This document shows positions 24,222 to 33,460 of a DNA stretch of 64,000 bases, piece by piece. The translations under genes were made by a program, and so were the position numbers. The notes beneath the pieces are model-generated. The model made no database searches. It worked only from the letters and a program-made list of their open reading frames with translations, and had not been told where the DNA came from. Within the stretch, counting starts at the first letter, position 1. Each line of letters starts with the position of its first letter. Source of the DNA: JAUPKT01 sp964427855 (GTDB lineage Bacteria > Desulfobacterota > Desulfomonilia > Desulfomonilales > Desulfomonilaceae); the NCBI GenBank assembly GCA_964427855.1, contig CAYRVH010000010.1:1-64000 (forward strand). Direction: 5' to 3'.

Positions 24222-26867
24222 ATGGAACTAATAAACAACGTGCCGGAAGGAATGCTATCCGATAAATTTGCGAGGCTGAGTCCCACCTTGCGAGAGCTTG
24301 CGATGGCCAAAGGTCTGGCCAAAGATTTCTCGCCAGGACAGGTGATAGTGGATCCTCTTCACTGGGGAGATCAAATTAGGCTTATTGTCAAAGGCGAGGC
24401 AAGCCTCGTGCTTCGAGATGATGAAGGCGAAAAAATAGCGGTGGACTCGCTGGGGCCCGGAGATATTTTTGGGGAAGTTCACTTCTTTACGGGCAGTCCA
24501 TGGCCTTCGGATGTCCTTCTCATTGCCGATAACTATTGCACCATTCTCGAAATTCCGCCGGCGGATTTTGAGCATCTTCTTACGACAGATTCCTACTTTG
24601 CCACGTCGCTCATACGAAATCTCACGCGCAAGACCATTAAGCTGCATCGAAAGGTGTTTGCCGATAAGATCAAGCGGCGTTCTCTTCAGGCGGCTATCAG
24701 CAGGGAGGAGCACGTTTTTCCCGGGCACCTGGTGGGCGACTACGTGCGGAAGCGTTTCTCAAAGAGAATCGAGGAGCTTGCACAGGTCGATGGGCCCGTA
24801 CTCTTAATGGGTGAGACTGGCGTCGGAAAAGAAGTGATAGCGCACGCCCTATACCGTGCAGGCCACCAATGCAAGGAGGTCTTTCTTTTCGTTGATCTAC
24901 TCGCTTCGTGCGCCATGGGCGGAGAAGGGACGTTAGATCCTCCTTCAGGTGTCAACGATGTTCGTGTGACTGAGCATCAGATGCGGCTGTTTTTCGGATC
25001 AGAAGAGCCTAAGAAGGACGGAGGCATAAAGGAGACCCCAGGATACTTGGAGCTGGCCCATGAGGGAACCCTTCTCATTCGAGGCGCGGACAATTTGGCG
25101 CCAGTGGTGCAAGCGAAATTGCTCGAGTCAATAACGACTCAGACGTTTCGCCGTGTGGGCGGCGTCAGGCTTCAGCGGTCAAGGGTCAGGGTTATAGCTA
25201 CGACTCGCCTTAATCCCGACGCCGTGAGTTTGGAAGCACACCCCTTGCTTTATGCCCTTATGCAAGAGCGATGCATAATCATCCCTCCATTGCGAACAAG
25301 ACGCAAAGAGATACCCGACTTGGTGAATCGCTACCTCGAGCGCTATGGCCGTGAAACTGGACGCACCGTTGAGGCGGCGCCCCCGGAGACGATGAAGGCC
25401 TTGCTTAATTATAGCTGGCCCGGCAACGATATGGAGCTGTCCAACACCTTAAAAAGGGCTGTGCTCGTCTCGGTCGATGGGGTGATCCGGCCGCAGGACA
25501 TTTATTTTGATTTGAAACGGGTGGAGGAACGCGGCAAGTTCAACCTCTTCAAGTTCAAGTGGGTCAAGAGATTTTTTTTGAGTCCTCACTATCCAACGGT
25601 GTTTCAGAGCTCGGCAACCCCGTTTTTTTTTATAGTATTGGGGTTCCTCTTTTTTGGACCCAGCGACCCTGAAAAGAATCCGGCGGCGTTGTTTAGTTGG
25701 GCTTTGGGATGGCCGTTGCTCATTATGAGCGCTTTTTTCTTTGCCCGCTTTTGGTGCTCGGTATGTCCCATAGGAATTTTGGGCAAACTCGCTAAGAGAT
25801 TCTTCTCGTTGGAAAGGGCCTTCCCTGCTTTTCTCAAGGTGCGGAGTGACTTTGTCATCGCAGGGGCTGTCTTGTTCATTATTTGGTTGGAATCAGCCAC
25901 GGGGATAAGAAATTCCCCGTATAACTTGGGGCTCCTATTGCTGGCTATGCTTGTTTCGGCTGTAGTGGTTTCCGTCATCTACGAGCGTCAAACTTGGTGT
26001 CTATACCTCTGCGGCTTGGGCGGTATGGTGGGTTTATTGGCCAAGACGTCTCTTTTGGAGTTGCGGGCAGACCGCAACGTTTGCATCTCACAGTGTGGGA
26101 CGAACGACTGCTTCATGGGCCGTGCAGGTTCGGAAGGTTGTCCGTTTGGTCAGGCGGGTCCACGGCTTCATAGTAATCGGCTCTGCAAGCTTTGCGCGAC
26201 GTGCGTGAAGAATTGTCCTTACGGGGCGACAAACTTGAATCTCCGATTTCCGGGAAGGGAAATCTGGGAAGTCCGAGAGCCAAAAATTGGAACTGCGTTC
26301 CTCGTACTCGGCATGATCGGGGGATTGATTAGCGAGATGTCGAGCAAGACGTCTTGGTATGAGTCCTTGGTGGGGCTTTTACCTCTGCCCCCTATCGTGG
26401 TGTTTACGTTTGTGTACGTGGGTATTATATTGGCTATCAATCTTGTGATGATATTGTCGTCGTGGCTGTCGAGCAGGGCGCTTGGGGAGACCTTGTGGGC
26501 GAACTATGCCCGGTATAGTCTGGCTTTGTTGCCCGTTGCGCTCTGCGCCTTTGCTTCGTTCCACCTCTATTATTTTTTTCACCTGGGCGCGCAAGTGCCT
26601 CATCTCCTGAGCCACAACTTCGACATGGAGGCAATTCGGGAATTCAGCTTCGTCGTATCCGCCCGATCGACGGGCCTTATACAACAATCGCTTATGTGGC
26701 TGGGGCTCTGCTGGACATATATCGTTCTTTATCGTATTGGAGCTCAAAACTATGAATTGCGGGCTCGGACCATCGCCGGATTGGCGCCGCACTACGCTGT
26801 TGCGTTGGCGTTGAACTTCGCTGCGATAAACTCGATGATGTGCTTTTTCTACAGGGCCTGCGAATAG
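24222..26867 (+). CDS. cNMP-binding / degenerate sigma54-type AAA+ / membrane polyferredoxin fusion
   Basis: 881 residues. Residues about 15-140 are a cyclic-nucleotide-binding domain (SLGPGDIFGEVHFFTGSPWP). Residues about 175-430 are an AAA+ domain of NtrC type with Walker A GETGVGKE (about 197-204). However, the GAFTGA loop is absent and the Walker B GTLFLDEIGEL is replaced by GTLLIRGADNL. There is no DNA-binding helix-turn-helix. From about 455 a polytopic membrane part begins, of NapH/NosR/CcoG type: ARFWCSVCPIG, TWCLYLCGLGG, and a ferredoxin motif CKLCATCVKNCP. It looks like a membrane redox protein gated by a nucleotide sensor rather than a transcription activator. Divergent from the dehydrogenase at 22192-24090. 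Confidence 0.85.
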   Translation: MELINNVPEGMLSDKFARLSPTLRELAMAKGLAKDFSPGQVIVDPLHWGDQIRLIVKGEASLVLRDDEGEKIAVDSLGPGDIFGEVHFFTGSPWPSDVLLIADNYCTILEIPPADFEHLLTTDSYFATSLIRNLTRKTIKLHRKVFADKIKRRSLQAAISREEHVFPGHLVGDYVRKRFSKRIEELAQVDGPVLLMGETGVGKEVIAHALYRAGHQCKEVFLFVDLLASCAMGGEGTLDPPSGVNDVRVTEHQMRLFFGSEEPKKDGGIKETPGYLELAHEGTLLIRGADNLAPVVQAKLLESITTQTFRRVGGVRLQRSRVRVIATTRLNPDAVSLEAHPLLYALMQERCIIIPPLRTRRKEIPDLVNRYLERYGRETGRTVEAAPPETMKALLNYSWPGNDMELSNTLKRAVLVSVDGVIRPQDIYFDLKRVEERGKFNLFKFKWVKRFFLSPHYPTVFQSSATPFFFIVLGFLFFGPSDPEKNPAALFSWALGWPLLIMSAFFFARFWCSVCPIGILGKLAKRFFSLERAFPAFLKVRSDFVIAGAVLFIIWLESATGIRNSPYNLGLLLLAMLVSAVVVSVIYERQTWCLYLCGLGGMVGLLAKTSLLELRADRNVCISQCGTNDCFMGRAGSEGCPFGQAGPRLHSNRLCKLCATCVKNCPYGATNLNLRFPGREIWEVREPKIGTAFLVLGMIGGLISEMSSKTSWYESLVGLLPLPPIVVFTFVYVGIILAINLVMILSSWLSSRALGETLWANYARYSLALLPVALCAFASFHLYYFFHLGAQVPHLLSHNFDMEAIREFSFVVSARSTGLIQQSLMWLGLCWTYIVLYRIGAQNYELRARTIAGLAPHYAVALALNFAAINSMMCFFYRACE

Positions 26868-26960
26868 GAGTGGGCCGATTTATCAAGGGCCTTATCATGA
26901 CCTTCCAGACATTTGATCAGAACAAACCCGCGCGTGGGCGGTGAAAGAGCGGATTGAGCT

Positions 26961-28265
26961 ATGTCACAACGAAAAAACGTACGAGCGACATCCGGGGTCA
27001 GTCGATTGGACGCCTTACTAGAAGGGCTATTTATAGGCGACAATGTGGTGTGGCACGATGACGCGGGCAGTTTGGCGTCGGTGTTTTGTATGAATTTTTT
27101 GAAGGCTTCTCAGAGAAGTAACAAGCCCATCATATATGTGACCTTTGATCGGTCTCCTCGCAATCTCCTCGACAGATTAGGCTCAATCGCGGATTACAAG
27201 AAATTAATTATCCTTGATTGTTTTACGTGGGGCAAAGGAGAGGGATCAGACGTTTTTGCGCGATTTTACGATGAATACGCCCAGACTCTTGCATGCGACG
27301 TGGTCAGGGTCGATCACCCCGGACAGCCTTCAGAGGTCATGGAGGCGTTATATAGTCAGCACAGCCAGTTTTCTGGTGAAGTTCGCTTTGTGTTCGAGAG
27401 CATTACAGGCATGCAGGAGCTTTGGGGAGGTGAAGACAAGGTTCTTCATTTTTATAGTCATTCGTGTCCAAGACTCTATGAGCTTAACACCATTGCCTAT
27501 TGGATGCTCGAGAAGAACGCCCATTCTCTGCGACTTCGCGCCAACATCAACCAGATAGCCCAGGTAGCCATCGAGTTGTCAATCAAGAGAGGAACAACGT
27601 CGCTGACCATATTGAAAGCGGAGAAGAGGGGACCTGAGAACCTCCAGAGGCCGTTGGTGTACTGGACAAAGGGCCTCAGCGTCACCTTTGAAGAGGGCGA
27701 CGGAGGCGCTGCTCAGCCCGGGCTTGGAACGAGGATACGAGAGATTCGTACTAAGAAAAAGATGTCTCAAAGCGAGTTGGCGAAGCTCGTTGGCGTCACT
27801 CCAAGCACCATCTCTCAGGTGGAGGGAAATCTTATATATCCATCTTTGCCGGCTTTTGTGAAAATGGCAGAAGTGCTTTCGGTGGATGTTGGTTCTTTTT
27901 TTGGAACCCGCAATCGTCCTCTACGTCAGTTGGTATTCTCCTCGTCAGATGCGGGCGAGCTGGTATTATTGGACGGCCGCGAACGCGGCATACGGGGCAA
28001 AGTCCTCATACCTGAGACCCAAGAAACCCACGGCAAGCTGTATCTCATCGAGATTGCAGGGAACACGAGACTCCTGTCTCATTTTCTTTTCCACAAAGGA
28101 GAGGAGGCGGGCTATTTGATTTCGGGATTGCTCCACACAACGATCGGGAAAGAGACACATCGGCTCATGTCCGGCGATGTCATCTATTTAACGCATGAGA
28201 CCCCAAGCTCATGGCATAACCCCGGTTCAGAGACCGCCGTCCTGTTGTGGATTAAAATTGACTGA
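26961..28265 (+). CDS. Degenerate KaiC/RecA-like domain + XRE helix-turn-helix + cupin regulator
   Basis: 434 residues. The N-terminal ~240 residues follow the RadA/KaiC plan (SGVSRLDALLEGLFIGDNVV, PIIYVTFDRSPRNLLDRL, LIILDCFTWGKGEG). But the Walker A site GEPGTGKT is replaced by HDDAGSLAS, so ATP binding is doubtful. Residues about 250-310 are an XRE helix-turn-helix (LGTRIREIRTKKKMSQSELAKLVGVTPSTISQVE). The C-terminus is a cupin (ETHGKLYLIEI, GEEAGYLISGLLH, GDVIYLTHETPSSWHNPG). It is a DNA-binding regulator with a small-molecule sensor. It follows the polyferredoxin fusion by 93 nt on the same strand and probably belongs with it. Confidence 0.85.
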   Translation: MSQRKNVRATSGVSRLDALLEGLFIGDNVVWHDDAGSLASVFCMNFLKASQRSNKPIIYVTFDRSPRNLLDRLGSIADYKKLIILDCFTWGKGEGSDVFARFYDEYAQTLACDVVRVDHPGQPSEVMEALYSQHSQFSGEVRFVFESITGMQELWGGEDKVLHFYSHSCPRLYELNTIAYWMLEKNAHSLRLRANINQIAQVAIELSIKRGTTSLTILKAEKRGPENLQRPLVYWTKGLSVTFEEGDGGAAQPGLGTRIREIRTKKKMSQSELAKLVGVTPSTISQVEGNLIYPSLPAFVKMAEVLSVDVGSFFGTRNRPLRQLVFSSSDAGELVLLDGRERGIRGKVLIPETQETHGKLYLIEIAGNTRLLSHFLFHKGEEAGYLISGLLHTTIGKETHRLMSGDVIYLTHETPSSWHNPGSETAVLLWIKID

Positions 28266-28444
28266 GCAGAGCGGTCTCCACGAAAAGAGCGAATTCGATA
28301 GTGGTGTCTCTGATCGATTGATATGAGCTGAAATTGTATCCTCACCTTTGTCTTCTGGCGGTGAAGAGAAGTCCGTCGAGGTGTCATTTCCAGCAAGGCG
28401 AAGCGATCTCATGATGCATTTTGAGGAAAAACATAAGTCTGTGC

Positions 28445-31099
28445 TCAGTAATTGCTCGCCCGGAGCTTCATGGTGAAGAAGCGACAGAGATTGATTCCGA
28501 TCTGGGGATAGATTCTCATTATTTCCTGGAATTGATGATGTTTCAGGACATACGCCTCGGTACTCGTTGCCGCCACGCAGGTCGCGTTGGGAGGCATACG
28601 GGTAAACAGGCTGAGCTCGCCGATAAAGGCGCCTTCTCCGACCACAACCTTCTCAATCTGTTTCTCCGTCCCATAGTCCTTGTAGATGCGGACGCTGCCA
28701 CTGATTATGAGATATATTGAAGAATTTTCTTCACCCTCCCTAATCATAATATCGCCAGGTTCGAAGTGTTCGACATTGACGACTGAGGCAATAGCATGGA
28801 GTTCACGCACCCCCATACCTTCGAAGATATCGAAGGATTTAAGTCTCTGAATTCTTTCTGTGACGTCTGGCATGGGCACGACCTCGTTCAGACTTCTCTT
28901 TAGCGCAAAGTGTGCTATTTCACGGACATAGGGGTATTGATCGTTCAGCCTTGTCTTTATGATGGGGATGTATTGGCCGCCTGCGAGGTTTTCGCCTATC
29001 AAGAAAAGGGCCAGCATCCGCGTTATGGGATCTTCTGAATTTACTAAGAACGTGAATACCCGATCCGGAGAATCATTTCTCATCAAGGGAAACAGCTTTT
29101 TCCCTTTCTCGATCTTTTCGTCGAGGGGGGCGTCCTCGATAAAAGGTATGAGGTAAGGGATTATTTCTTTATTAATAGAGCTCTCCACCATCTCCACGGC
29201 CAAGGCTGCAGTTTCGGACTTGAGGGCCTCATACATAAGACGCATATCAGCGTGATACACCCATAAGGCTTGAAAGATGAGCCCAAGTTTTTCCTCATTG
29301 AGCTCTACGAGATGCTTCAGCAACAGCTCCTGGCTGATATCTTGTTTCATACCTTGGAGCAGACGAATGGCGATCAGGTTCGAATATGCGAGGGCGAGTT
29401 CTTTGCCGAGGAATGGGATCATCTCAAAATCTCTGAGGCCCGCGAGACGTATGACCTCAAGGATACCTCGTCTCGTGCGTGATGGCGCGTCGATGAGAGA
29501 CACCTCGAGGAACGGCAGGATTACTTCCCTGTAACCCATTAGCGCTTCGAGAGCAGCCTTTCGCACGTCTTCGTCGCTGTCTTCGAGACAGGCGACGAGT
29601 TTGTCCACGGCCCTGATGTCACGGGTGAGGATGAAGGAGGCGGCGGCCTCCGCTCGAACCGAGGGGCTCTGGTCGTCAAGGAGCTTTAACGCTACCTCGG
29701 GATCCATGTACGCAGCGCCGGTGGTTTCAATGGCAATTTTTTCTTCAGACCTTTCTTCGACTGAGACAGGCCCAAGTTCCATAGCCGCCGCGCCGCTGTC
29801 AAAGGTGCGCACTGATTCGATCTGGTCAAAGTCTATTTTCTTCTCGACGATGACCTGTTTCAATATTCTCTTGTAATGCTTCCGAAAAATCAGGGATTCA
29901 TATACCCAGTAAAGTGCCAAGACCAACGCGATATATGAGAGGCTGCGGGGAGTGACGACGGGTTTCAGCACGATCATGATAATGGATCCCGCGAGCATGC
30001 CCATTTTTAGCACAGTGCCGCGGATGAAAATCCTGCTCCATGTAACAAGATCAGCCGGAATAATGTTGAAGAGGACTTTATTGACCGGGCCAGCGATAGC
30101 CCGCTGTATCAGAATGGTCGTAAACTGCCCGTAACAGGCCACGAAGATATTAAAGAACCCTGAAAGCGCAGCGAATAGGACCGCAAAGTTAATTGGATGA
30201 ACCAGAGAAGCGTTCGTGATACCCATAGATTGGTAAAGACGTCCCATGAAAAAGAGAAGGACAAACGTGAGTGACGTTGTCACGCCTCGAAAAATGCTCA
30301 AGAACGAGATCAGGGATTGCTGGGTGGCAAAGGTGTGAGCGGCAATTTCGCTGAATTGATACAGAAAGATAGGGAGCAATACGTTAGGTATCAGACCGGT
30401 GATGATAAGATACCTGACAATGGGAAACTCAGCCATGAGGCTAGGTACTTCTCGCAGCTTCTTGGAAGCCTTGTGCTTGGTTCTGTCTTTTACCGCGAGC
30501 GCCCCCAAGATCCTCTTGCCTGAGCGTACAATCACTATGGAGGATATGAGGCAGACCCATCCGAAGAGGATCAAAGTCGCATCGTCTCCGAACACGAGTG
30601 TAAAGGGTTTTGTTCCAAAGCTTCCAAGCGTTGTGCCAAGCACTTGCGCTGCGGTCACCAGGGGAAAAATGCGTTTTCCCTGTCGGGCGTCGAAAAGATC
30701 TCCTGCAATGTTCCATAGATAGACGAGAAGTATTGCATCCAGGAGATAGAGCAACTGATAGAGAATGGGATAGGCGATGGAGATATCGCCCTTGACCATC
30801 AAAAAAAGAATGTTCGATGCGATTCCATAGAGCACGAGGAATCCGGCGAGGAGATGAAGGTCGACGAACTTTCTTGACAAACGATCAACAATCCCGAAGA
30901 CCACGAAGGTAAGCAGACCATTGATGAGCAGCATCCACGGGACATACTGAGGGCCGTAACGCTTTAAGAATGCGGCATCGACGTAGGTACGAAAGATGGC
31001 TGTGACAAGGAAAATAGTAAAGAATATTAGTGAAATCCATGAAAATTTTGAAAATTCATGAGAGTATATTTTGAGATATTTTTCTGCAATTTTTCTCAT
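28445..31099 (-). CDS. Nucleotide-translocase-like membrane protein with HEAT repeats and cNMP domain
   Basis: 884 residues. Residues about 15-425 hold about ten to twelve TM segments in the style of MFS or ATP/ADP translocase (TLC/NTT) proteins (AAFLKRYGPQYVPWMLLINGLL; VTAAQVLGTTLGSFG). A soluble region with HEAT-like repeats follows (LLDDQSPSVRAEAAASFIL; LEDSDEDVRKAALEALMGY). A C-terminal cyclic-nucleotide-binding domain closes the protein (FEPGDIMIREGEENSSIYLIISGSVRIY; GEGAFIGELSLFTRMPPNATCVA). Whether it transports nucleotides is unknown. Convergent with the KaiC/XRE/cupin gene. Confidence 0.8.
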   Translation of the reverse strand: MRKIAEKYLKIYSHEFSKFSWISLIFFTIFLVTAIFRTYVDAAFLKRYGPQYVPWMLLINGLLTFVVFGIVDRLSRKFVDLHLLAGFLVLYGIASNILFLMVKGDISIAYPILYQLLYLLDAILLVYLWNIAGDLFDARQGKRIFPLVTAAQVLGTTLGSFGTKPFTLVFGDDATLILFGWVCLISSIVIVRSGKRILGALAVKDRTKHKASKKLREVPSLMAEFPIVRYLIITGLIPNVLLPIFLYQFSEIAAHTFATQQSLISFLSIFRGVTTSLTFVLLFFMGRLYQSMGITNASLVHPINFAVLFAALSGFFNIFVACYGQFTTILIQRAIAGPVNKVLFNIIPADLVTWSRIFIRGTVLKMGMLAGSIIMIVLKPVVTPRSLSYIALVLALYWVYESLIFRKHYKRILKQVIVEKKIDFDQIESVRTFDSGAAAMELGPVSVEERSEEKIAIETTGAAYMDPEVALKLLDDQSPSVRAEAAASFILTRDIRAVDKLVACLEDSDEDVRKAALEALMGYREVILPFLEVSLIDAPSRTRRGILEVIRLAGLRDFEMIPFLGKELALAYSNLIAIRLLQGMKQDISQELLLKHLVELNEEKLGLIFQALWVYHADMRLMYEALKSETAALAVEMVESSINKEIIPYLIPFIEDAPLDEKIEKGKKLFPLMRNDSPDRVFTFLVNSEDPITRMLALFLIGENLAGGQYIPIIKTRLNDQYPYVREIAHFALKRSLNEVVPMPDVTERIQRLKSFDIFEGMGVRELHAIASVVNVEHFEPGDIMIREGEENSSIYLIISGSVRIYKDYGTEKQIEKVVVGEGAFIGELSLFTRMPPNATCVAATSTEAYVLKHHQFQEIMRIYPQIGINLCRFFTMKLRASNY

Positions 31100-31252
31100 G
31101 GGATTTGAGATCGTATTGGTCGGTGGTGGAAGACGACGTTATCATAGCTCATTCATTGACGAGCTACAAGTATAGGGATATTTTTTCGCAAGAAGGTCCA
31201 GCAAGCACTCGCAGACGGCGACAGCATTGTGAGCGCCTGACCACAGGTCACA

Positions 31253-31810
31253 ATGGGGTCTCGTTGGCTTGTTTGTGAGGCGTGCCGGCGCTGTGAAGAG
31301 GTGGCGGAGATGATATCTGACGACCATAGGAGAATACGGATTGGCGAGCACGAAATAGGAATTTTGGGGCTCTCTGGGGCTTTTGAGGAGGTCGCGGCTG
31401 CATGTGGGGACGCTGACCAGGAGGAGATCAAGGCGAGGCTTATCACATTGCTGAAAACCAAGAATTATATACCTTCGTCCGCGGAAAACCTTTATGCAGA
31501 ATCGTTCCTCCGAGAATACCGGAAGTGGAAGGGTGAAGTTGTCGAGGAATCAGATTCACGCGACTTGAAAGTAGTGATCCTCGGTCCTGGATGCGCGCAA
31601 TGCAATGAGCTCGAGCAGGCGGTATTGCAGGAGCTCGCCCGGCTAAACATACCCGCAGCCGTGGAACACATCACCGATATTAAGGAAATAGGCTGTTACG
31701 GGATTGTACGGACGCCGGCGTTGGTGGTGAACGGGAAAATTGTGTCTGCGGGGGTAGTCCCTAATTCACGTCGGCTGAGAGAAATTCTCAATAGTTTAAC
31801 GATATCCTAA
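31253..31810 (+). CDS. Thioredoxin-like redox-active disulfide protein with N-terminal extension
   Basis: 185 residues from ATG 31253; an internal ATG at 31310 with GAGGTGG upstream is an equally good start (166 residues). The C-terminal ~80 residues are a small thioredoxin/glutaredoxin fold (LKVVILGPGCAQCNELEQAVLQELA, with CAQC as the active pair, and IVRTPALVVNGKIVSAG). The N-terminal part is unrecognised; in the long form it has a CEACRRC motif that might bind metal. The ArsC-type gene lies 38 nt downstream, so the pair may supply reductant to the arsenate reductase or phosphatase. Confidence 0.8.
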   Translation: MGSRWLVCEACRRCEEVAEMISDDHRRIRIGEHEIGILGLSGAFEEVAAACGDADQEEIKARLITLLKTKNYIPSSAENLYAESFLREYRKWKGEVVEESDSRDLKVVILGPGCAQCNELEQAVLQELARLNIPAAVEHITDIKEIGCYGIVRTPALVVNGKIVSAGVVPNSRRLREILNSLTIS

Positions 31811-31848
31811 CAAGCGCATGCTCCATTGACGCCATGGGAGATTGACTC

Positions 31849-32333
31849 ATGAATTCAAAAAAGCACATCCTCTTTCTCTGTACAGGAAATTCTTGTAGGA
31901 GCCAAATGGCAGAGGCTATTGGAAAACATTTAGCAAGTGATGTATTTNNNNNNNNNNAGAGGCGTGGACTCGTGTGTTGAAGGGCTCCGAATATGAGCCA
32001 TATTCCGCGGGAGTCGAGGTCAAGCCTGTCGATCCACGAGCCGTCAAGGCCATGGCCGAAGTAGGGATCGATATATCCCCGCAGCAGTCCAAACATATAG
32101 ACAGCGTGGCAGAGAGACAATTTGACTACGTGGTCACATTGTGCAGTCATGCCCAGGAAACGTGCCTCTTCTTTCCGGCAAAGACCAAGGTGCTGCACAA
32201 GGGATTTGACGATCCTCCCGTATTGGCAGCCACCGCCCTCTCTGAAGAAGAAGCCATGCAGTGCTACAGGCGTGTACGTGATGAGATAAGGGACTTCGTG
32301 AACGGCTTTCCTGCAACCTTGGAAGAGGCTTGA
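31849..32333 (+). CDS. arsC: ArsC-type low-molecular-weight phosphatase / arsenate reductase (gap breaks frame)
   Basis: The N-terminus starts at ATG 31849 and shows the P-loop HILFLCTGNSCRSQMAEA (Cys-x5-Arg catalytic loop). After the 10-N gap the gene resumes in a different frame: YSAGVEVKPVDPRAVKAMAEVGIDIS, DYVVTLCSHAQETC, then HKGFDDPPVLA. The two halves join only if the real gap length differs from 10 by a non-multiple of three. This is the thioredoxin-coupled arsenate reductase family, of about 140 residues. The protein reduces arsenate or acts as a phosphotyrosine phosphatase. The preceding thioredoxin-like gene fits arsenate reduction, although no ArsB/Acr3 exporter is visible. Confidence 0.85.
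31948..31957. other. Assembly gap (10 N), frame-breaking
   Basis: Lies inside the ArsC-type gene. The flanking coding halves are out of frame with each other by one base if ten is taken literally. Confidence 0.99.
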
Positions 32334-33460
32334 TTAGGAGGCGCCGGAGGCAATATACCCTTCCTTTATGAGAAGTTTTTTTATGGAGTCACCCTTCCCT
32401 TTCGGCACTCTCAGCAGCAATCCTCCTGATTTCTTTGCATTCATTTTGGGGAGTAATCCGTTTCTGATTTCCACTGCTGGATTCAGTTCCCATAAGCTGC
32501 GTGGACTGATGCGACACCAGTGCGCCACCACGTATAGTGGCAAGTCCTTGAGGAGCACAAGAGGCTCCAATACATCGTATGAGGCTGGTTTCAATGGAGG
32601 AATTTGAAGTGAATAAAATTCCCGATGTGTATCGATGATTTTTAACGCGACGACCTGGGGAATAAAAGCATCAGAAAGCGGCGGCATCACGAGGTCCCAG
32701 TAGGAAAATCCCGGGAATTTTTTCATTAGGGCCTCGATTTTGTCCGGCCCATCAAGGAACGCAGAAATGGCCAGGAACCAACTCTTAGAATCTGGTTCTT
32801 TCATGAACTCCTTGAGGAGCTTGCACGCTATCTTCGTGGACAGCACAAAATCTTTGCGTTCATCCCAGTCCTCAGTCGCCGACCACAGGGGCGCCGGAGC
32901 CTTTTTCTTATCGTTGGGGGTACCGAGAGACCACCAGCCGACACCGCCGCTCTTCAATCGAGAGTTTGGGCTCAAACCGCTCAGAAGCACAGCGACATAC
33001 AGAAGGTCGTGAGGTACTTTCTCCTCGGAAAGGACCTCGATCATGGCAGGCCCAAAAATGCTCATGCGGTCAAACCATTCCATCATTAAAGCCCTGCGAT
33101 CCATGAGGAGAAAATTGAGCTGGTCGGTTATCCGGGATGAGANNNNNNNNNNNNNNNNNNNTCCCGCTGCGTCAAGGGGACTTTTTCTCCGCAGAAGTTC
33201 ACGCCGCTTTTTTGCATGCCCGGGGGCAACACATATGAGGTTTTGGCGTAGCCAAGGGCCAACGTGGGAGGGGCCGCATCCGCAAGCCCATGGTGAAAAA
33301 GCAAGGCCCCTATTGCAAGGAGAAGGAAGGTCGTCAGGGAGGTGATTTTCAGGGGGTCGCAACGATAAGTCGTCCTTGTCGCAGCTGCTTCGCGACCTGA
33401 AGGCCAGTATTTCAAGCTGTGTATAATGGCGCTCAACGATTTGCCCTGCTGTTGCGCCAA
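32334..33460 (-). CDS. Exported SLT/MltD-like protein with LysM-like tail, catalytic Glu missing (gap breaks frame)
   Basis: The N-terminal part (ATG 33460) has a hydrophobic export segment LTTFLLLAIGALLFHHGLAD and then CGEKVPLTQR, typical of MltD-like N-termini. After the 19-N gap the frame shifts and the transglycosylase-like domain continues. Where MltD has an ES-G-x-x-P motif with the catalytic Glu, this protein reads LLSGLSPNSRLKSGGVGWW, so Glu is replaced by Leu. A final ~60 residues resemble a LysM module (YVVAHWCRISPRSLWELNPAV). It is probably a non-catalytic peptidoglycan-binding or scaffold protein. It overlaps the gene upstream by 28 nt and abuts the end of the ArsC gene. Confidence 0.7.
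33143..33161. other. Assembly gap (19 N), frame-breaking
   Basis: Lies inside the MltD-like gene. The N-terminal and C-terminal coding parts are in different frames across it. Confidence 0.99.
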
